Positions 23,446 through 32,652 are shown, counted from the stretch's first letter. The stretch: DNA of 36,203 nt from an uncultured Prevotella sp. (GCA_900319715.1 ONPM01000022.1:1-36203), one strand, 5' to 3'. Program-made: numbers and translations. The notes: generated by a model from the letters alone, not told the origin.

Positions 23446-25851
23446 CTTCAGTCCATCACTGAGACAGTTGAGGGAGATTGACGAAGGTGTCTCAGAACTC
23501 TGGATGAGGATCTGAGTAAGACCGTTGAAAGCGGGGATAGAGAACTCTTTGCAGTTTATTGTTTTTGGATGGTCTTCTCCGGCATACATGGGATCGCCGT
23601 TGCCTGCACCCAGAATGCGGCCTTCACCTTCGAGTTGGAAGTTCAGCATCGGGCAGGCATCTGGTACGATGCGGCCTTTTTGGTCCTGTACCTCAACAGT
23701 GATGACAGCAAGGTCACGACCATCGGCTGTAATCTCCTGGCGGTCAGTCTTAAGCACCATCTTATAGGCGGGCTTTGTGGTCTCGATCGTTTCTGTCATA
23801 ATGCGCTTCCCGTTCTTATAGCCTATGGCAACCACACGACCTGGCTGATAGACAGCCTTCCACTTCAGGTGTCCGTTTTTGGGCATCTGTTGGCGTTCCA
23901 ATTTCTTGCCGTTGACAGTCAATTCTACTTCGTCACAGTTGCTATATGCCCAAATTTCAATCTCTTCGCCCTCATGTCCTTGCAGGTTCCAGTGGGGGAA
24001 AATATGTAGTATAGGCTCTTCTGTCCACCACGACTTTAAGTAGTATGCCTCGTCCTTGGGGAACCCACAATAGTCGAGGATGCCAAACTCGGAGTCATGT
24101 GCAGGGAATTTCAGCGGATTAGGTTCACCACGATAGTCGAAGCCCGTCCAATAAAATAGTCCTGCGGCCCATGGTCTTTCGGCATAGAATTTCCAACCAC
24201 GCTCGATAATATTCTCATAGTTCTGTTCCATTGTTCGGTTCAAACTAACCATACGTCCAGGGTATTCGGATAGATTGAAGTACCAGCCGCGAGTGCCACA
24301 ACCCGTAGTCTCCTCCGTACCAACAATACGCCAAGTGGGATTTGCCTTCTTACGGTTGTCGACATCATTTTGTACAATATAGTTGAAACCAACTACATCA
24401 AGTCCTTTAATCAGTTCCGTGCCTCCTGCGTTAGCCACAGTACTGGGGCGAGTGGGGTCGAAGAGTTTGGTGTATTCACGCATGGCTTCTGCCACACGGG
24501 TTCCTTGAATGTTATTCTCCAGTCCCCACTCCTCGTTTCCATCGCTCCAGAGAATAATGGATGGGTGATTACGGTCACGCTTGATCATCCGTTCCAACAA
24601 GCGTAGATGTTCTTCGTTGATACCCATCAGACGGTTCTCATCGATGACGAGGATACCCTCACGGTCGCATACATCAAGTAATGCCGGTGTCATAGGGTTA
24701 TGCGAGGCACGATAGGCATTGCAGCCAAATTTCTTCAGTTGTTTAATACGCCACGCTTGCAAGGCATCGGGTATGGCAGCACCTACGCCAGAATGATCCT
24801 GATGAAGGTTTACTCCTTTCAGTTTCAGAGGTTTACCGTTTAGGATAAAACCTCGCTCTGCATCAAATGAGATGTCGCGGATACCAGTTGTGGTCTTATA
24901 GATATCAATCACCTTGCCGTTCAGACAGACACTCGTTTCCACCTGATAGAGATAAGGATCGGTTGTGCTCCACAGATGAGGTTTACTGATCTGGATACTC
25001 TGCTTGCAACCTATGGTCTGTTTGGCTTTCAGACTAAGTGCTGTGGTCTCACTTTTGCCTATCTCCTGTCCGTTAGCATCGAGCAGTCGCTGTATGACTT
25101 CACACTGTTGGACAGTCAGACTGCTATTACAGACTTCTGTCTCAATGAAAAGTCTGGCCTCCGCATAAGGTTGCTGGAGATCTGCATATACAAATGTGCC
25201 AAAGGGGGCTACGCTGACCTCTGCAGACTTCTCCAACCACACGTCGCGATAGATGCCGGCGCCCTCATAAAACCAGCCTTCCTCAAGCGAAGCGTCGGCC
25301 CGTACACAGATCAGGTTCTCCTCACCATATTTGATATAAGGTGTGATGTCGTAGATTTGTGTGGCATAGCCGCTGGGCTCTGTGCCCATATAGTAGCCAT
25401 TGAACCATACCTGTGCAGAACGGAATATCCCGTCGAATCTGAGCATCAGCCGTTTGCCGAGATCCTCGTTGCCAATCTTCAGAACCTTACGATACCACCC
25501 AACGCTGGTCTCCGGGTATTTCCATCCTACAGTTCTGTAGCCATGTGAGTGGCTGGCCTCGCTGGAATAGGGCAGTGTTGTTACCCAGTCGTGAGGAATC
25601 TGTATTTCTTGCCACGCCGCATCGTCGAATTTCTGGACGTAAGGTCCTTCGTTATGAATAGAGTTGGCCTTAGTCAGATAGTTGAAGTACTCTGTTCCAC
25701 AGCCGAAATCCTTCTGAGGGTCAGCAGCATGTCCCATAGCAAACTTCCATCCCTTATCTAAACGGATGGTTTCACGAACACTCTCTTGAGCCTGGGCTCC
25801 AAATACTTGCATTGAAAGAGCAAGCAGAATTAGTAGTTTTTTCATATTCAT
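23416..25851 (-). CDS. Secreted GH2 beta-galactosidase-like enzyme
   Basis: An exported family 2 glycoside hydrolase of 811 aa. The signal peptide is MNMKKLLILLALSMQVFGAQA. The sugar-binding domain carries IPHDWVTTLPY and VGWYRKVLKIG. An Ig-like domain and the TIM barrel follow, with LKGVNLHQDHSGVG and YRASHNPMTPALLDVCDREG. The acid/base is probably the Glu after Asn in SDGNEEWG, and the nucleophile is probably a Glu in GTEETTGCGTRG. The C-terminal part has DUF4982-like (EIEIWAYSNCDEVELTVNGK) and Big-like segments. Beta-galactosidase or beta-glucuronidase activity is plausible. ATG 25851 is chosen because the upstream in-frame TTG lies inside the promoter -7 box. Confidence 0.9.
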   Translation of the reverse strand: MNMKKLLILLALSMQVFGAQAQESVRETIRLDKGWKFAMGHAADPQKDFGCGTEYFNYLTKANSIHNEGPYVQKFDDAAWQEIQIPHDWVTTLPYSSEASHSHGYRTVGWKYPETSVGWYRKVLKIGNEDLGKRLMLRFDGIFRSAQVWFNGYYMGTEPSGYATQIYDITPYIKYGEENLICVRADASLEEGWFYEGAGIYRDVWLEKSAEVSVAPFGTFVYADLQQPYAEARLFIETEVCNSSLTVQQCEVIQRLLDANGQEIGKSETTALSLKAKQTIGCKQSIQISKPHLWSTTDPYLYQVETSVCLNGKVIDIYKTTTGIRDISFDAERGFILNGKPLKLKGVNLHQDHSGVGAAIPDALQAWRIKQLKKFGCNAYRASHNPMTPALLDVCDREGILVIDENRLMGINEEHLRLLERMIKRDRNHPSIILWSDGNEEWGLENNIQGTRVAEAMREYTKLFDPTRPSTVANAGGTELIKGLDVVGFNYIVQNDVDNRKKANPTWRIVGTEETTGCGTRGWYFNLSEYPGRMVSLNRTMEQNYENIIERGWKFYAERPWAAGLFYWTGFDYRGEPNPLKFPAHDSEFGILDYCGFPKDEAYYLKSWWTEEPILHIFPHWNLQGHEGEEIEIWAYSNCDEVELTVNGKKLERQQMPKNGHLKWKAVYQPGRVVAIGYKNGKRIMTETIETTKPAYKMVLKTDRQEITADGRDLAVITVEVQDQKGRIVPDACPMLNFQLEGEGRILGAGNGDPMYAGEDHPKTINCKEFSIPAFNGLTQILIQSSETPSSISLNCLSDGLKTGSIIINTK

Positions 25852-25872
25852 ATCAGTTGAATGCTTCGATTG

Positions 25873-25880
25873 CAAAGGTA
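25873..25880 (-). promoter_or_regulatory. GH2 gene promoter, -7 box
   Basis: On the minus strand this reads TACCTTTG, 21 nt before the chosen start. No clear -33 box was seen. Confidence 0.75.
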
Positions 25881-25931
25881 TAAAAAAACTGCTAATGTAG
25901 GGATGTATATTCCTATAAAATTCATTAAAAC

Positions 25932-25955
25932 AGCAGAATACGCATACATTCTGCT
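25932..25955 (-). terminator. Probable terminator of the HAD gene
   Basis: AGCAGAAT and ATTCTGCT form an 8-bp stem with an 8-nt loop. On the minus strand it is followed by G and TTTT, 36 nt after the HAD stop. Confidence 0.5.
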
Positions 25956-25990
25956 AATTAGTGCAAATAACGCCTTTCGTACTAAGTCAA

Positions 25991-26782
25991 TTATATCAGT
26001 TCGAAGTGCTTAAGGGCGTTGCGAATGCCATCATCATCCACAGAGGTGGTGATATAGTCTGCATCGGCCTTTAGCATATCAATAGCATTACCCATTGCGA
26101 TTCCTATACCTGCCGTACGGATCATAGAAAGGTCATTGCCACCATCGCCGAATGCCAGAGTATGACTCACGTCTAGGCCGATATGAGCCGCCATCGCCAG
26201 CACGCCTTGACCTTTGTCGGCCAGAGCACCAGTGATATCAGTAAACTCAGGATGCCAGCGGCCTGATGTGCAATGAGGCAGACGGGCCATCAGTTCACGT
26301 TCGTAGTCCGCATCGAAAAAGGGAGTCATTTGCAGGATGCGTTGTTGGAGAACCTTATCCACAGGTATCGATAGTTCCAGATTCTTCACAGCCAGTTCCT
26401 GGCGGAAGATTCTGTCTACATTACCTATTGGATCGAGTACGGCTATATCACGTTCTCCCACAACAATTAATCCGTAGCCTTTCTCTTTGGCATCGTCCAC
26501 TATCCTGCGAGCATCATCTGTAGGTATCGCTTGGCAACTGACGATGTCGTCACCGATATAACAGAGCGCACCATTGGTGGTGACGTAGCCGTCGATGAGA
26601 TGCTCAATGGCACCAAGATTGGTGATGATGATCGGAGGTCTTCCAGTAGCGATGAACACCCGGTGGCCATTAGCCTTTGCTTGTGTCAGTGCCAGAATGG
26701 CTGAAGCAGGAATCTCATGTGTCTTAAAACTCACGAGCGTCCCGTCTATATCGAAGAATAATGCGTATCTTGTCTGATTCAT
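25991..26782 (-). CDS. Cof-type HAD phosphatase
   Basis: A 263-residue haloacid-dehalogenase-superfamily hydrolase with the Cof-type (C2) cap. The nucleophile motif FFDIDGTLV (Asp11 and Asp13) is followed by the motif II region VFIATGRPP and the final metal-binding motif FGDGGNDLSMI. A cap insertion occupies about residues 85-180. Such enzymes dephosphorylate sugar phosphates, nucleotides or flavin precursors, and the substrate cannot be told from sequence. The -7 promoter box ends only 8 nt before the start codon, so the mRNA probably has almost no leader. Confidence 0.9.
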   Translation of the reverse strand: MNQTRYALFFDIDGTLVSFKTHEIPASAILALTQAKANGHRVFIATGRPPIIITNLGAIEHLIDGYVTTNGALCYIGDDIVSCQAIPTDDARRIVDDAKEKGYGLIVVGERDIAVLDPIGNVDRIFRQELAVKNLELSIPVDKVLQQRILQMTPFFDADYERELMARLPHCTSGRWHPEFTDITGALADKGQGVLAMAAHIGLDVSHTLAFGDGGNDLSMIRTAGIGIAMGNAIDMLKADADYITTSVDDDGIRNALKHFELI

Positions 26783-26789
26783 GCGGCTG

Positions 26790-26797
26790 CAAAGGTA
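26790..26797 (-). promoter_or_regulatory. HAD gene promoter, -7 box
   Basis: TACCTTTG on the minus strand lies 7 nt from the ATG, predicting a transcript with a leader of only a few bases. Confidence 0.75.
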
Positions 26798-26899
26798 ATC
26801 ATTTATTTATGAATTCTAATGTTTTTCCTTAAACTTTAAGAACGTTTAATGATATATGAACAACAATTTCGCCCAGTTATGGCACTATCTGTTGGAAAA

Positions 26900-26948
26900 A
26901 ATCCTCATAAATAGGGATTGTGGAATTAAATGGATTATCGTACCTTTG
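26900..26948 (+). promoter_or_regulatory. M28 peptidase promoter with hairpin over -33
   Basis: TACCTTTG (26941-26948) has TTG at 26918-26920, a 20-nt spacing. An inverted repeat AATCC/GGATT (26900-26904 and 26915-26919) overlaps the -33 box. Confidence 0.75.
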
Positions 26949-26973
26949 CACCCGAAATCAAATATAATGATTC

Positions 26974-28242
26974 ATGAAGATAAAATTATTGTGGTTATCC
27001 TTGGCTTTTACACTTGTTGGACAGATACATGCGCAAAGGCAAGATGATATGAGACAAACGGTAGAATATCTGGCATCGCAAGAACTGGGAGGCAGATACC
27101 CAGGCACTGCCGGTGACACACTTGCTTCAGAGTATATCGTCGGCAAACTGCGTAGTCTGAAACTTAAGCCCATTGTCAAGGGAAAAAAGAAAATTGGCTA
27201 TTTCCACGACTTCACCTATGGTAAGAACGAGAAGCGGACCACTCATAATATTTTAGCCGTACTGCCTGGCAAGGACAAAAGGCTGAGAAATGAATTCATC
27301 GTCGTGGGTTCGCATTATGACCATCTGGGCATAGGAGGTCAGGGCTCAGGCTCGCGTCGTCCTGATACTTTAGGGGTTCACCCAGGTGCTGACGATAATG
27401 CCAGCGGAGATGCCGTAGTGCTCGAACTGGCTAAGCATTTCAAGAAAACTGGTTCCAAACGAAGCATCATTTTTGCTTTCTTCGGTGCTGAGGAACAGGG
27501 ACTTGTAGGCTCAAAGTTCTTCTTAGATTGGATGAAAAAGGAGGACGCTCGTCGCATCAATCTGCCTGCCGATAAGAAAGGTATAGTGGCGATGGTGAAT
27601 CTGGATATGGTGGGGCGTATGCGTAATCACTCCATGAGCGTATCAGGGACTGGAACCAGTAGTGGATTCAAGGCTATGGCAGAATCGATAGCCGAACAAC
27701 AGGGCTTGCATGTCAGTTGTATCCCTGATGGCTATGGTCCCAGCGATCAGGCTTCGTTTGTGGCTGCAGACATCCCTGTGCTCTTCCTCACCACGGGTGG
27801 ACATATGGAGTATCACACGCCTGCAGACACACCTTCCACCCTGAACTACGATGGTATGCAGAAGACCTTAGAATACACACAGGAATTAGTGACCCAACTG
27901 GCAGTCCAGCCAGAGACACCAGATTATATCAATGTACCTAGTACACAGACGATGAAGCATGCCAAGTTTAAGGTGACCTTAGGGTTGATGCCCGATGTGA
28001 TGGGTGCCAGCAGCACGCCAGGACTTCGTGCCGATATCGTAGTGGCTGGTAAACCTGCTCACAACGCTGGCATTCGTAGCGGGGATATCATTCTTGAGAT
28101 TGATGGTAAGCCAGTGAAGGATATCAATGAATACATGGAGCGCCTGGCTGAACTCAAGGCTGGCACTACGATTCCCGTGAAAGTGTTGCGCGATGAAGAG
28201 ATTATGACCTTCCAAGTTCACTTAACACCACCTGTCAGATGA
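26974..28242 (+). CDS. Secreted M28 zinc peptidase with PDZ domain
   Basis: A 422-residue exported aminopeptidase-like enzyme. The signal peptide is residues 1-20, ending IHA before Gln. The M28 domain shows the co-catalytic zinc ligands: His in VVGSHYDHLG, Asp in HPGADDNASGD, Glu in GAEEQGLVGS, Asp in NLDMVGR and His in MEYHTPADTP. The C-terminal 90 residues form a PDZ domain (LGLMPDV, then AGIRSGDIILEIDGKPV). It probably trims peptides in the periplasm or at the surface. The next gene begins 4 nt before its stop (ATGAAGAAA overlapping TGA), which points to an operon with the membrane protein, and possibly with the lipoprotein and receptor beyond. Confidence 0.93.
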   Translation: MKIKLLWLSLAFTLVGQIHAQRQDDMRQTVEYLASQELGGRYPGTAGDTLASEYIVGKLRSLKLKPIVKGKKKIGYFHDFTYGKNEKRTTHNILAVLPGKDKRLRNEFIVVGSHYDHLGIGGQGSGSRRPDTLGVHPGADDNASGDAVVLELAKHFKKTGSKRSIIFAFFGAEEQGLVGSKFFLDWMKKEDARRINLPADKKGIVAMVNLDMVGRMRNHSMSVSGTGTSSGFKAMAESIAEQQGLHVSCIPDGYGPSDQASFVAADIPVLFLTTGGHMEYHTPADTPSTLNYDGMQKTLEYTQELVTQLAVQPETPDYINVPSTQTMKHAKFKVTLGLMPDVMGASSTPGLRADIVVAGKPAHNAGIRSGDIILEIDGKPVKDINEYMERLAELKAGTTIPVKVLRDEEIMTFQVHLTPPVR

Positions 28243-29030
28243 AGAAATTCTTTTATTGGCTTTTGGCCGTCGTTATTACGTTGGCATTGAGTATTTTCCA
28301 GCGGATGACGGGACCTACATACCCCAAAAAGGTCACCGTCGAACTTCATGGAGAGAGTTCTCAGGTGAAACTGCCCAGAAGTGGCGTGCAGCACGATGAG
28401 ATAGTTGTACTGAATGGTTTTCCGTCAGATACCAAGGCACAGATACATTACCGTCGCTATCCGACGTCACACGAATTTACCACTGTAGAATTCAGTTGGA
28501 AAGATGGTGAGTTGCAGGCTGCATTGCCTGTTCAGCCTGTCGGCGGGAAACTGCAGTATTACATCACGGTCGGTGGTAAGGATTATTCTGCAGAAGCCCC
28601 TATCGTGATACGCTTCCGTAATGATGTACCTGCTGGTATCCTTATACCCCATATCTTGTTTATGTTTGGAGCCATGCTTATCGCCGTCTATACGTTCATA
28701 CAGGTTGTGACGCGTAAGACATACGATAAGTGGCTGAAGGTCACGGTATTATTCTTGTTTGTCGGTGGATTTGTCTTCGGACCTCTTGTACAGCATGCAG
28801 CCTTCGGGCCGTGGTGGACAGGATTCCCATACGGAACAGACCTTACTGATAACAAGACACTCTTGTCGTTCCTCTTTTTTGTAGTTTCCCTTGTTACGTT
28901 GAAATGGAAGTACAACAAGTGGCTGGTCAGCCTTGCTGTCTTGTTCATGATAGCCGTCTTTACTATTCCTCACAGTGCGTATGGTTCGGAATATGATTAC
29001 ACCACCCAGCAGTTGGGTACAGCGAAATAG
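28239..29030 (+). CDS. Unknown membrane protein
   Basis: I do not recognise this family. The 263 aa begin with one N-terminal hydrophobic segment (FFYWLLAVVITLALSIF). A beta-rich soluble region follows (about 30-130: KKVTVELHGESSQVKLPRSG, then GGKLQYYITVGGKDYSAEAP). Four membrane segments follow (ILIPHILFMFGAMLIAVYTF, VTVLFLFVGGFVFGPLV, LLSFLFFVVSLVTL, WLVSLAVLFMIAVFTI). A notable loop between the third and fourth reads FGPWWTGFPYGTDLTDN, with several aromatic residues. The topology suggests a periplasmic domain fixed to a four-helix membrane module. The start overlaps the peptidase stop, so it is translated with it. It may process or move a ligand for the receptor downstream. That is only contextual inference. 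Confidence 0.85.
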   Translation: MKKFFYWLLAVVITLALSIFQRMTGPTYPKKVTVELHGESSQVKLPRSGVQHDEIVVLNGFPSDTKAQIHYRRYPTSHEFTTVEFSWKDGELQAALPVQPVGGKLQYYITVGGKDYSAEAPIVIRFRNDVPAGILIPHILFMFGAMLIAVYTFIQVVTRKTYDKWLKVTVLFLFVGGFVFGPLVQHAAFGPWWTGFPYGTDLTDNKTLLSFLFFVVSLVTLKWKYNKWLVSLAVLFMIAVFTIPHSAYGSEYDYTTQQLGTAK

Positions 29031-29042
29031 ATTACAATTCAT

Positions 29043-29050
29043 TATATTTG
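29043..29050 (+). promoter_or_regulatory. Possible promoter of the lipoprotein gene, -7 box
   Basis: TATATTTG fits TAnnTTTG, 12 nt before the start codon. No good -33 box is present, so it may be a weak internal promoter. Confidence 0.45.
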
Positions 29051-29061
29051 AAAGCAAAATT

Positions 29062-29553
29062 ATGAAAATCAAAAGTTTTATGACTATGATGGTCACAGCA
29101 GTGGCCGTTGTGATGGGAATGTGTTCATGTGGCAGTGATGATAATGAGCCAGAGGCCGCAGTTGCCACACAGGTGGCAGGAACTTATGAAGGTAATGAGG
29201 TCATCATGGTGATGGGAGAGGAATCATCAAACGATACCAAGACCTATGCATTTGCTAAAGTATCAGATACATCTGTCGACATGACAATTCCAGAAATGGG
29301 AATGGGTGGAATGATGACTATCCCTGCACTGATTGTGAAGAATATCCCGTTGACCAAGAGCGACAATACCGTTACGGGTAAACTCACCACATATAGCGGT
29401 ACAGTGAAGAATGCCAGTGGTGATGATAAGGCCTTTACTTTGAGTGATATTACGGTCATTTTCAGCGACAAGACGGTTGTCGTGAAGTTCTCATTGAAAT
29501 ATGGTGCGATGCCTATGTCGATGGATACTACGTTCGCTGGCACCAAGAAATAA
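29062..29553 (+). CDS. Calycin-like lipoprotein
   Basis: A 163-residue predicted lipoprotein. The signal segment MKIKSFMTMMVTAVAVVMG is followed by MCSC and an acidic stretch GSDDNEPE, which looks like the surface-export signal of Bacteroidetes lipoproteins. The mature part (VAGTYEGNEVIMVMG, IPALIVKNIPL, then GKLTTYSGTVKNASGDDKAF) resembles the calycin-like beta-barrel domain found in this phylum. Such domains often bind small hydrophobic ligands. The ligand here is unknown. It lies 4 nt before the TonB-dependent receptor, so the two are probably a lipoprotein-receptor pair. ATG 29062 is chosen over upstream in-frame codons because it gives a proper lipoprotein signal. Confidence 0.8.
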   Translation: MKIKSFMTMMVTAVAVVMGMCSCGSDDNEPEAAVATQVAGTYEGNEVIMVMGEESSNDTKTYAFAKVSDTSVDMTIPEMGMGGMMTIPALIVKNIPLTKSDNTVTGKLTTYSGTVKNASGDDKAFTLSDITVIFSDKTVVVKFSLKYGAMPMSMDTTFAGTKK

Positions 29554-29556
29554 GTC

Positions 29557-31572
29557 GTGACACAGCCCCCGTTAAGCAGACATTCATATTCCATGATTAC
29601 CGGCATGGCTTTGTCCATGCTGGCTCATGGAGTCTATGCACAGAATACTGCTTTTCGTGACTCTGTAGAACTGGACCCGATCGTGGTGACGGCCTCCCAT
29701 ACTCCCAAAACGCTGAAAGAAGCACCTGTGGTCACCCGTTTGATTACTCGCCATGACATCAAGATTGCCGATGCCACGAATATCCAGGATATGCTGATAC
29801 AGGAGATTCCTGGTCTAGAGTTTGGTTTGGCGATGACGCAGGAGACATCACTCAATATGAGTGGTTTCGGTGGTAATGCCGTACTCTTTCTCGTCGATGG
29901 TGAGCGTATGGCTGGAGAGACGATGGACAATGTAGATTACAACCGCATGAACCTCGACAACGTAGGGCGCATAGAGATCGTGAAGGGTGCTTCATCGGCA
30001 CTCTACGGTTCGAATGCCGTAGCGGGCGTGGTCAATATCATCAGTCGCGAGAATCTGGATCCATGGACTGCCAATGCTAATACAAGATATAATTCCTTCG
30101 GGCATGAATGGCGAAACGGGGCCAGTTTCTCGTTCAACACAGAGAAATGGAACTCGCAGACGAGTTTCCAGCAAACAAGCATGGACCCTGTCAATTTGCC
30201 GAAGGCATACTCATCAGAGGAGGTCGCCATTGAACTGATGAAAAAGGCACAGGGATTGCCCTATAACGAATCGGTTCTGAAAGACGACTCCAACATTAGC
30301 CGTCTCTTCGGACAGAAGACCTATAACGTGAAGGAACGGCTGTCTTGGCGTGCCACAGACCATCTGACACTCATCGGAAGAGGTGGCTATTTCTTCCGTA
30401 GCAGCGAGCGTGATACCTATGAATACCATTTCAAGGGTTATAGTGCCGGACTGAAGGGCAGGTACATTTGGAATCATGACCGTCATCTTGAACTGTCATA
30501 CGCATACGATCAGTACGACAAGGCCAACTTCTTGCCAGATGGTACACGTACTCATGACCATGACTATAGCAACCAACAGCATGTTGTTCATGCGTTGTAT
30601 AGTCATTCGTTTGGCAAGAATAACCTTATTGTTGGTGCCGATTACATGCATGACTATCTGACAACCTATCAGTTCATCGACAATGCCCATCACGCTCAGG
30701 ACAACATCGATGGTTTTGCACAGTTCGACTGGAACATTACCGATCGCTTGAATGTCATGGGTAGCATCCGATACGACTATTTCTCTGCTTCTTCAAAGAA
30801 GGCTCTTACCGAGCGTCTCGCCGTTGTGTATAAGTTCCCGTGGATGACCTTCCGTGCCAACTATGCCAGTGGCTTCCGTGCTCCTACACTCAAGGAGATG
30901 TTTATGCACTTCGATATGGGCAACATGGGCTATATGATTATCGGCAATCCCGATCTGGAGCCAGAGAAGAGCCACAATTTCAATATAGCCATCGAACGTC
31001 AGAACCGTATTAGGAATAGTGGTGTGCTGAACGGAATTTATAACTTTACCTTTATGGGCTACTGTAATATGTTCGATAAGCGTATTACTACAATTGGCGA
31101 TACCTATGAGGGTATGCCCAGCGCACTCTATTGGAATGAGGATGGGGTTAATGTCTGGGGCGTGGATGTCAGTCTTGGCCACTATTTTGATTGGGGGCTG
31201 ACTATCAAACTGAATTATTCATGGTTGCATGAGACAGGCAACGTCATTTATTCAGAGTTCTCCCAGCCCCGTTCGCATTCCTTGACCTGGCGGATAGGCT
31301 ATGGCCATCGTTTCTCTCCCTATTACGCCCTCGATGCAGCCCTCTCAGGGCGTAGTCAGGGTAAGCCACAGTCGGGTGATACGAATGTCGATCAAGGCTA
31401 TACCATCTGGAAACTGATGCTTCAGCACCACGTATGGCACGGCATCAATGTCAATACTGCCATTGACAACCTCTTCAACTACAAACCCAAGTCTTATTAC
31501 TATACCTCTCCGTTAACCACCGGAACAACCTTCAGTATAGGTCTGTCCGTTGATTTGGACAAGATTCTATGA
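29557..31572 (+). CDS. TonB-dependent outer-membrane receptor, possibly for heme
   Basis: A 671-residue outer-membrane transporter. The GTG start gives a signal peptide ending VYA before Gln. The TonB box DPIVVTA (40-46) is followed by the plug (VTRLITRHDIKIADATNIQD, GRIEIVKGASSALYGSNAVAG) and a 22-strand-type barrel ending in an aromatic-rich IGLSVDL tail. The segment SGFRAPTLKEMFMHFD followed by GNPDLEPEKS holds the FRAP and NPDL boxes with a His between them. That pattern occurs in heme receptors such as HemR, but FRAP/NPDL-like boxes also occur in other receptors. Heme is therefore only a candidate; cobalamin or another chelate remains possible. No carboxypeptidase-like N-terminal extension is present, so it is not SusC-like. 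Confidence 0.9.
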   Translation: MTQPPLSRHSYSMITGMALSMLAHGVYAQNTAFRDSVELDPIVVTASHTPKTLKEAPVVTRLITRHDIKIADATNIQDMLIQEIPGLEFGLAMTQETSLNMSGFGGNAVLFLVDGERMAGETMDNVDYNRMNLDNVGRIEIVKGASSALYGSNAVAGVVNIISRENLDPWTANANTRYNSFGHEWRNGASFSFNTEKWNSQTSFQQTSMDPVNLPKAYSSEEVAIELMKKAQGLPYNESVLKDDSNISRLFGQKTYNVKERLSWRATDHLTLIGRGGYFFRSSERDTYEYHFKGYSAGLKGRYIWNHDRHLELSYAYDQYDKANFLPDGTRTHDHDYSNQQHVVHALYSHSFGKNNLIVGADYMHDYLTTYQFIDNAHHAQDNIDGFAQFDWNITDRLNVMGSIRYDYFSASSKKALTERLAVVYKFPWMTFRANYASGFRAPTLKEMFMHFDMGNMGYMIIGNPDLEPEKSHNFNIAIERQNRIRNSGVLNGIYNFTFMGYCNMFDKRITTIGDTYEGMPSALYWNEDGVNVWGVDVSLGHYFDWGLTIKLNYSWLHETGNVIYSEFSQPRSHSLTWRIGYGHRFSPYYALDAALSGRSQGKPQSGDTNVDQGYTIWKLMLQHHVWHGINVNTAIDNLFNYKPKSYYYTSPLTTGTTFSIGLSVDLDKIL

Positions 31573-31576
31573 AGTT

Positions 31577-32626
31577 TTAGAAGTTCTTTCGGACGCCTTG
31601 CCAGTCGGGGAATTTCATCTTCAGGTATTCGTCGTCGAGGAAGAGGGCGGATTGTCCTGCTTTGCCTTTCAACTGCCAGTCCAACCACTTCACCACAGCC
31701 TTGGCATAGTTGCCACCGTGCTTCTCGTAGTAGGTGCCGCTATGACCATCCTTGGAGTTCAGCATCACCACGGGAATGTTGTCGGCGATACGCTCGTAAT
31801 CCTTCTGGGCATTGGTATATGCGATGTCGCCAGGACCACCAATCATATAGAACATGGGCTGGTGTAGGTTCTTCAGATTCTCTTTCGTGGACCCCATCAT
31901 CTCCATATCGCCTATACCTGTGTTCAGCATCACGCAGGTCTTGATGCGGGGGTCATGGGAAACGCCCAAGACCTGGGCTCCGCCACACGACTGTCCCATG
32001 GCTGCCACATGATTGAGATCGAGACAGTGATAGTATTCCGAACCTTGAGTGGCATTCTGGTCTGTCAGCCAGTCCAGCACCTCCAGCAACATCTTGGGAT
32101 AGGTCCTGAAGGGTGGTGCAGCCTGCTGTTTCTTACTTTTCTTGGCGTTCTTGGCTGCCTCTTCTCTTTGCTTGGCCTGCTGTTCCTCACGAGCCTGACG
32201 CTCCTCGGCAGTAAGAGGCAGAATCTGCTCCCCATTGGCCATGATCACCTCACCCTTGGTTTCTGGAAAGGCAGATTTCAGCACACCTCTCCATTGTGCC
32301 ATCACGTCGGCTTCGTCATACGGACCAATGGCTGCTAACACATAGCCGTACGAGGCCACCTCGTTCAGTAGCAGGCGCATCTCCACATTGTTGTTGAAGC
32401 AGGCGCCATTAGCATAGACGATTACGGGCAGGACTCCTTGCTTAGCCACTACTTCCTTCAGGTTTTGTGGACGATACACTGTGAATCCAGGGCAGGAGGC
32501 GTCACCCACGACTTCAGACTTGAATGGTCCTGTACCACCTTCTTCCACAATTTGCCTTTGGGTTGTCTGGGCGTTTGTCAGCCCTACACTTGCTGCGATC
32601 ATCATCGCTGTAAATAATTGCTTCAT
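31577..32626 (-). CDS. Secreted alpha/beta hydrolase
   Basis: A 349-residue exported alpha/beta-fold hydrolase, related to the dienelactone hydrolase/cutinase type. The signal peptide is MKQLFTAMMIAASVGLTNA. The likely triad is the Ser in MGQSCGGAQ, an Asp in GGPGDIAYT and the His in KDGHSGTYY. An oxyanion-like segment is VIVYANGACFNNN. Between strands there is a charged helical insertion of about 30 residues (TAEERQAREEQQAKQREEA and on to KKSKKQQ) not typical of the fold. The substrate is unknown, and esterase activity on a carbohydrate or small ester is plausible. It converges with the receptor gene, with only 4 nt between the stops. Confidence 0.82.
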   Translation of the reverse strand: MKQLFTAMMIAASVGLTNAQTTQRQIVEEGGTGPFKSEVVGDASCPGFTVYRPQNLKEVVAKQGVLPVIVYANGACFNNNVEMRLLLNEVASYGYVLAAIGPYDEADVMAQWRGVLKSAFPETKGEVIMANGEQILPLTAEERQAREEQQAKQREEAAKNAKKSKKQQAAPPFRTYPKMLLEVLDWLTDQNATQGSEYYHCLDLNHVAAMGQSCGGAQVLGVSHDPRIKTCVMLNTGIGDMEMMGSTKENLKNLHQPMFYMIGGPGDIAYTNAQKDYERIADNIPVVMLNSKDGHSGTYYEKHGGNYAKAVVKWLDWQLKGKAGQSALFLDDEYLKMKFPDWQGVRKNF

Positions 32627-32652
32627 ATTCTTCTATTTTAGAGATTTGCCGA

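Noticed and set aside
29062-29553. HmuY-type hemophore
   Set aside because: The protein is shorter than HmuY and looks like a calycin-like barrel. Only its place before a receptor is similar.
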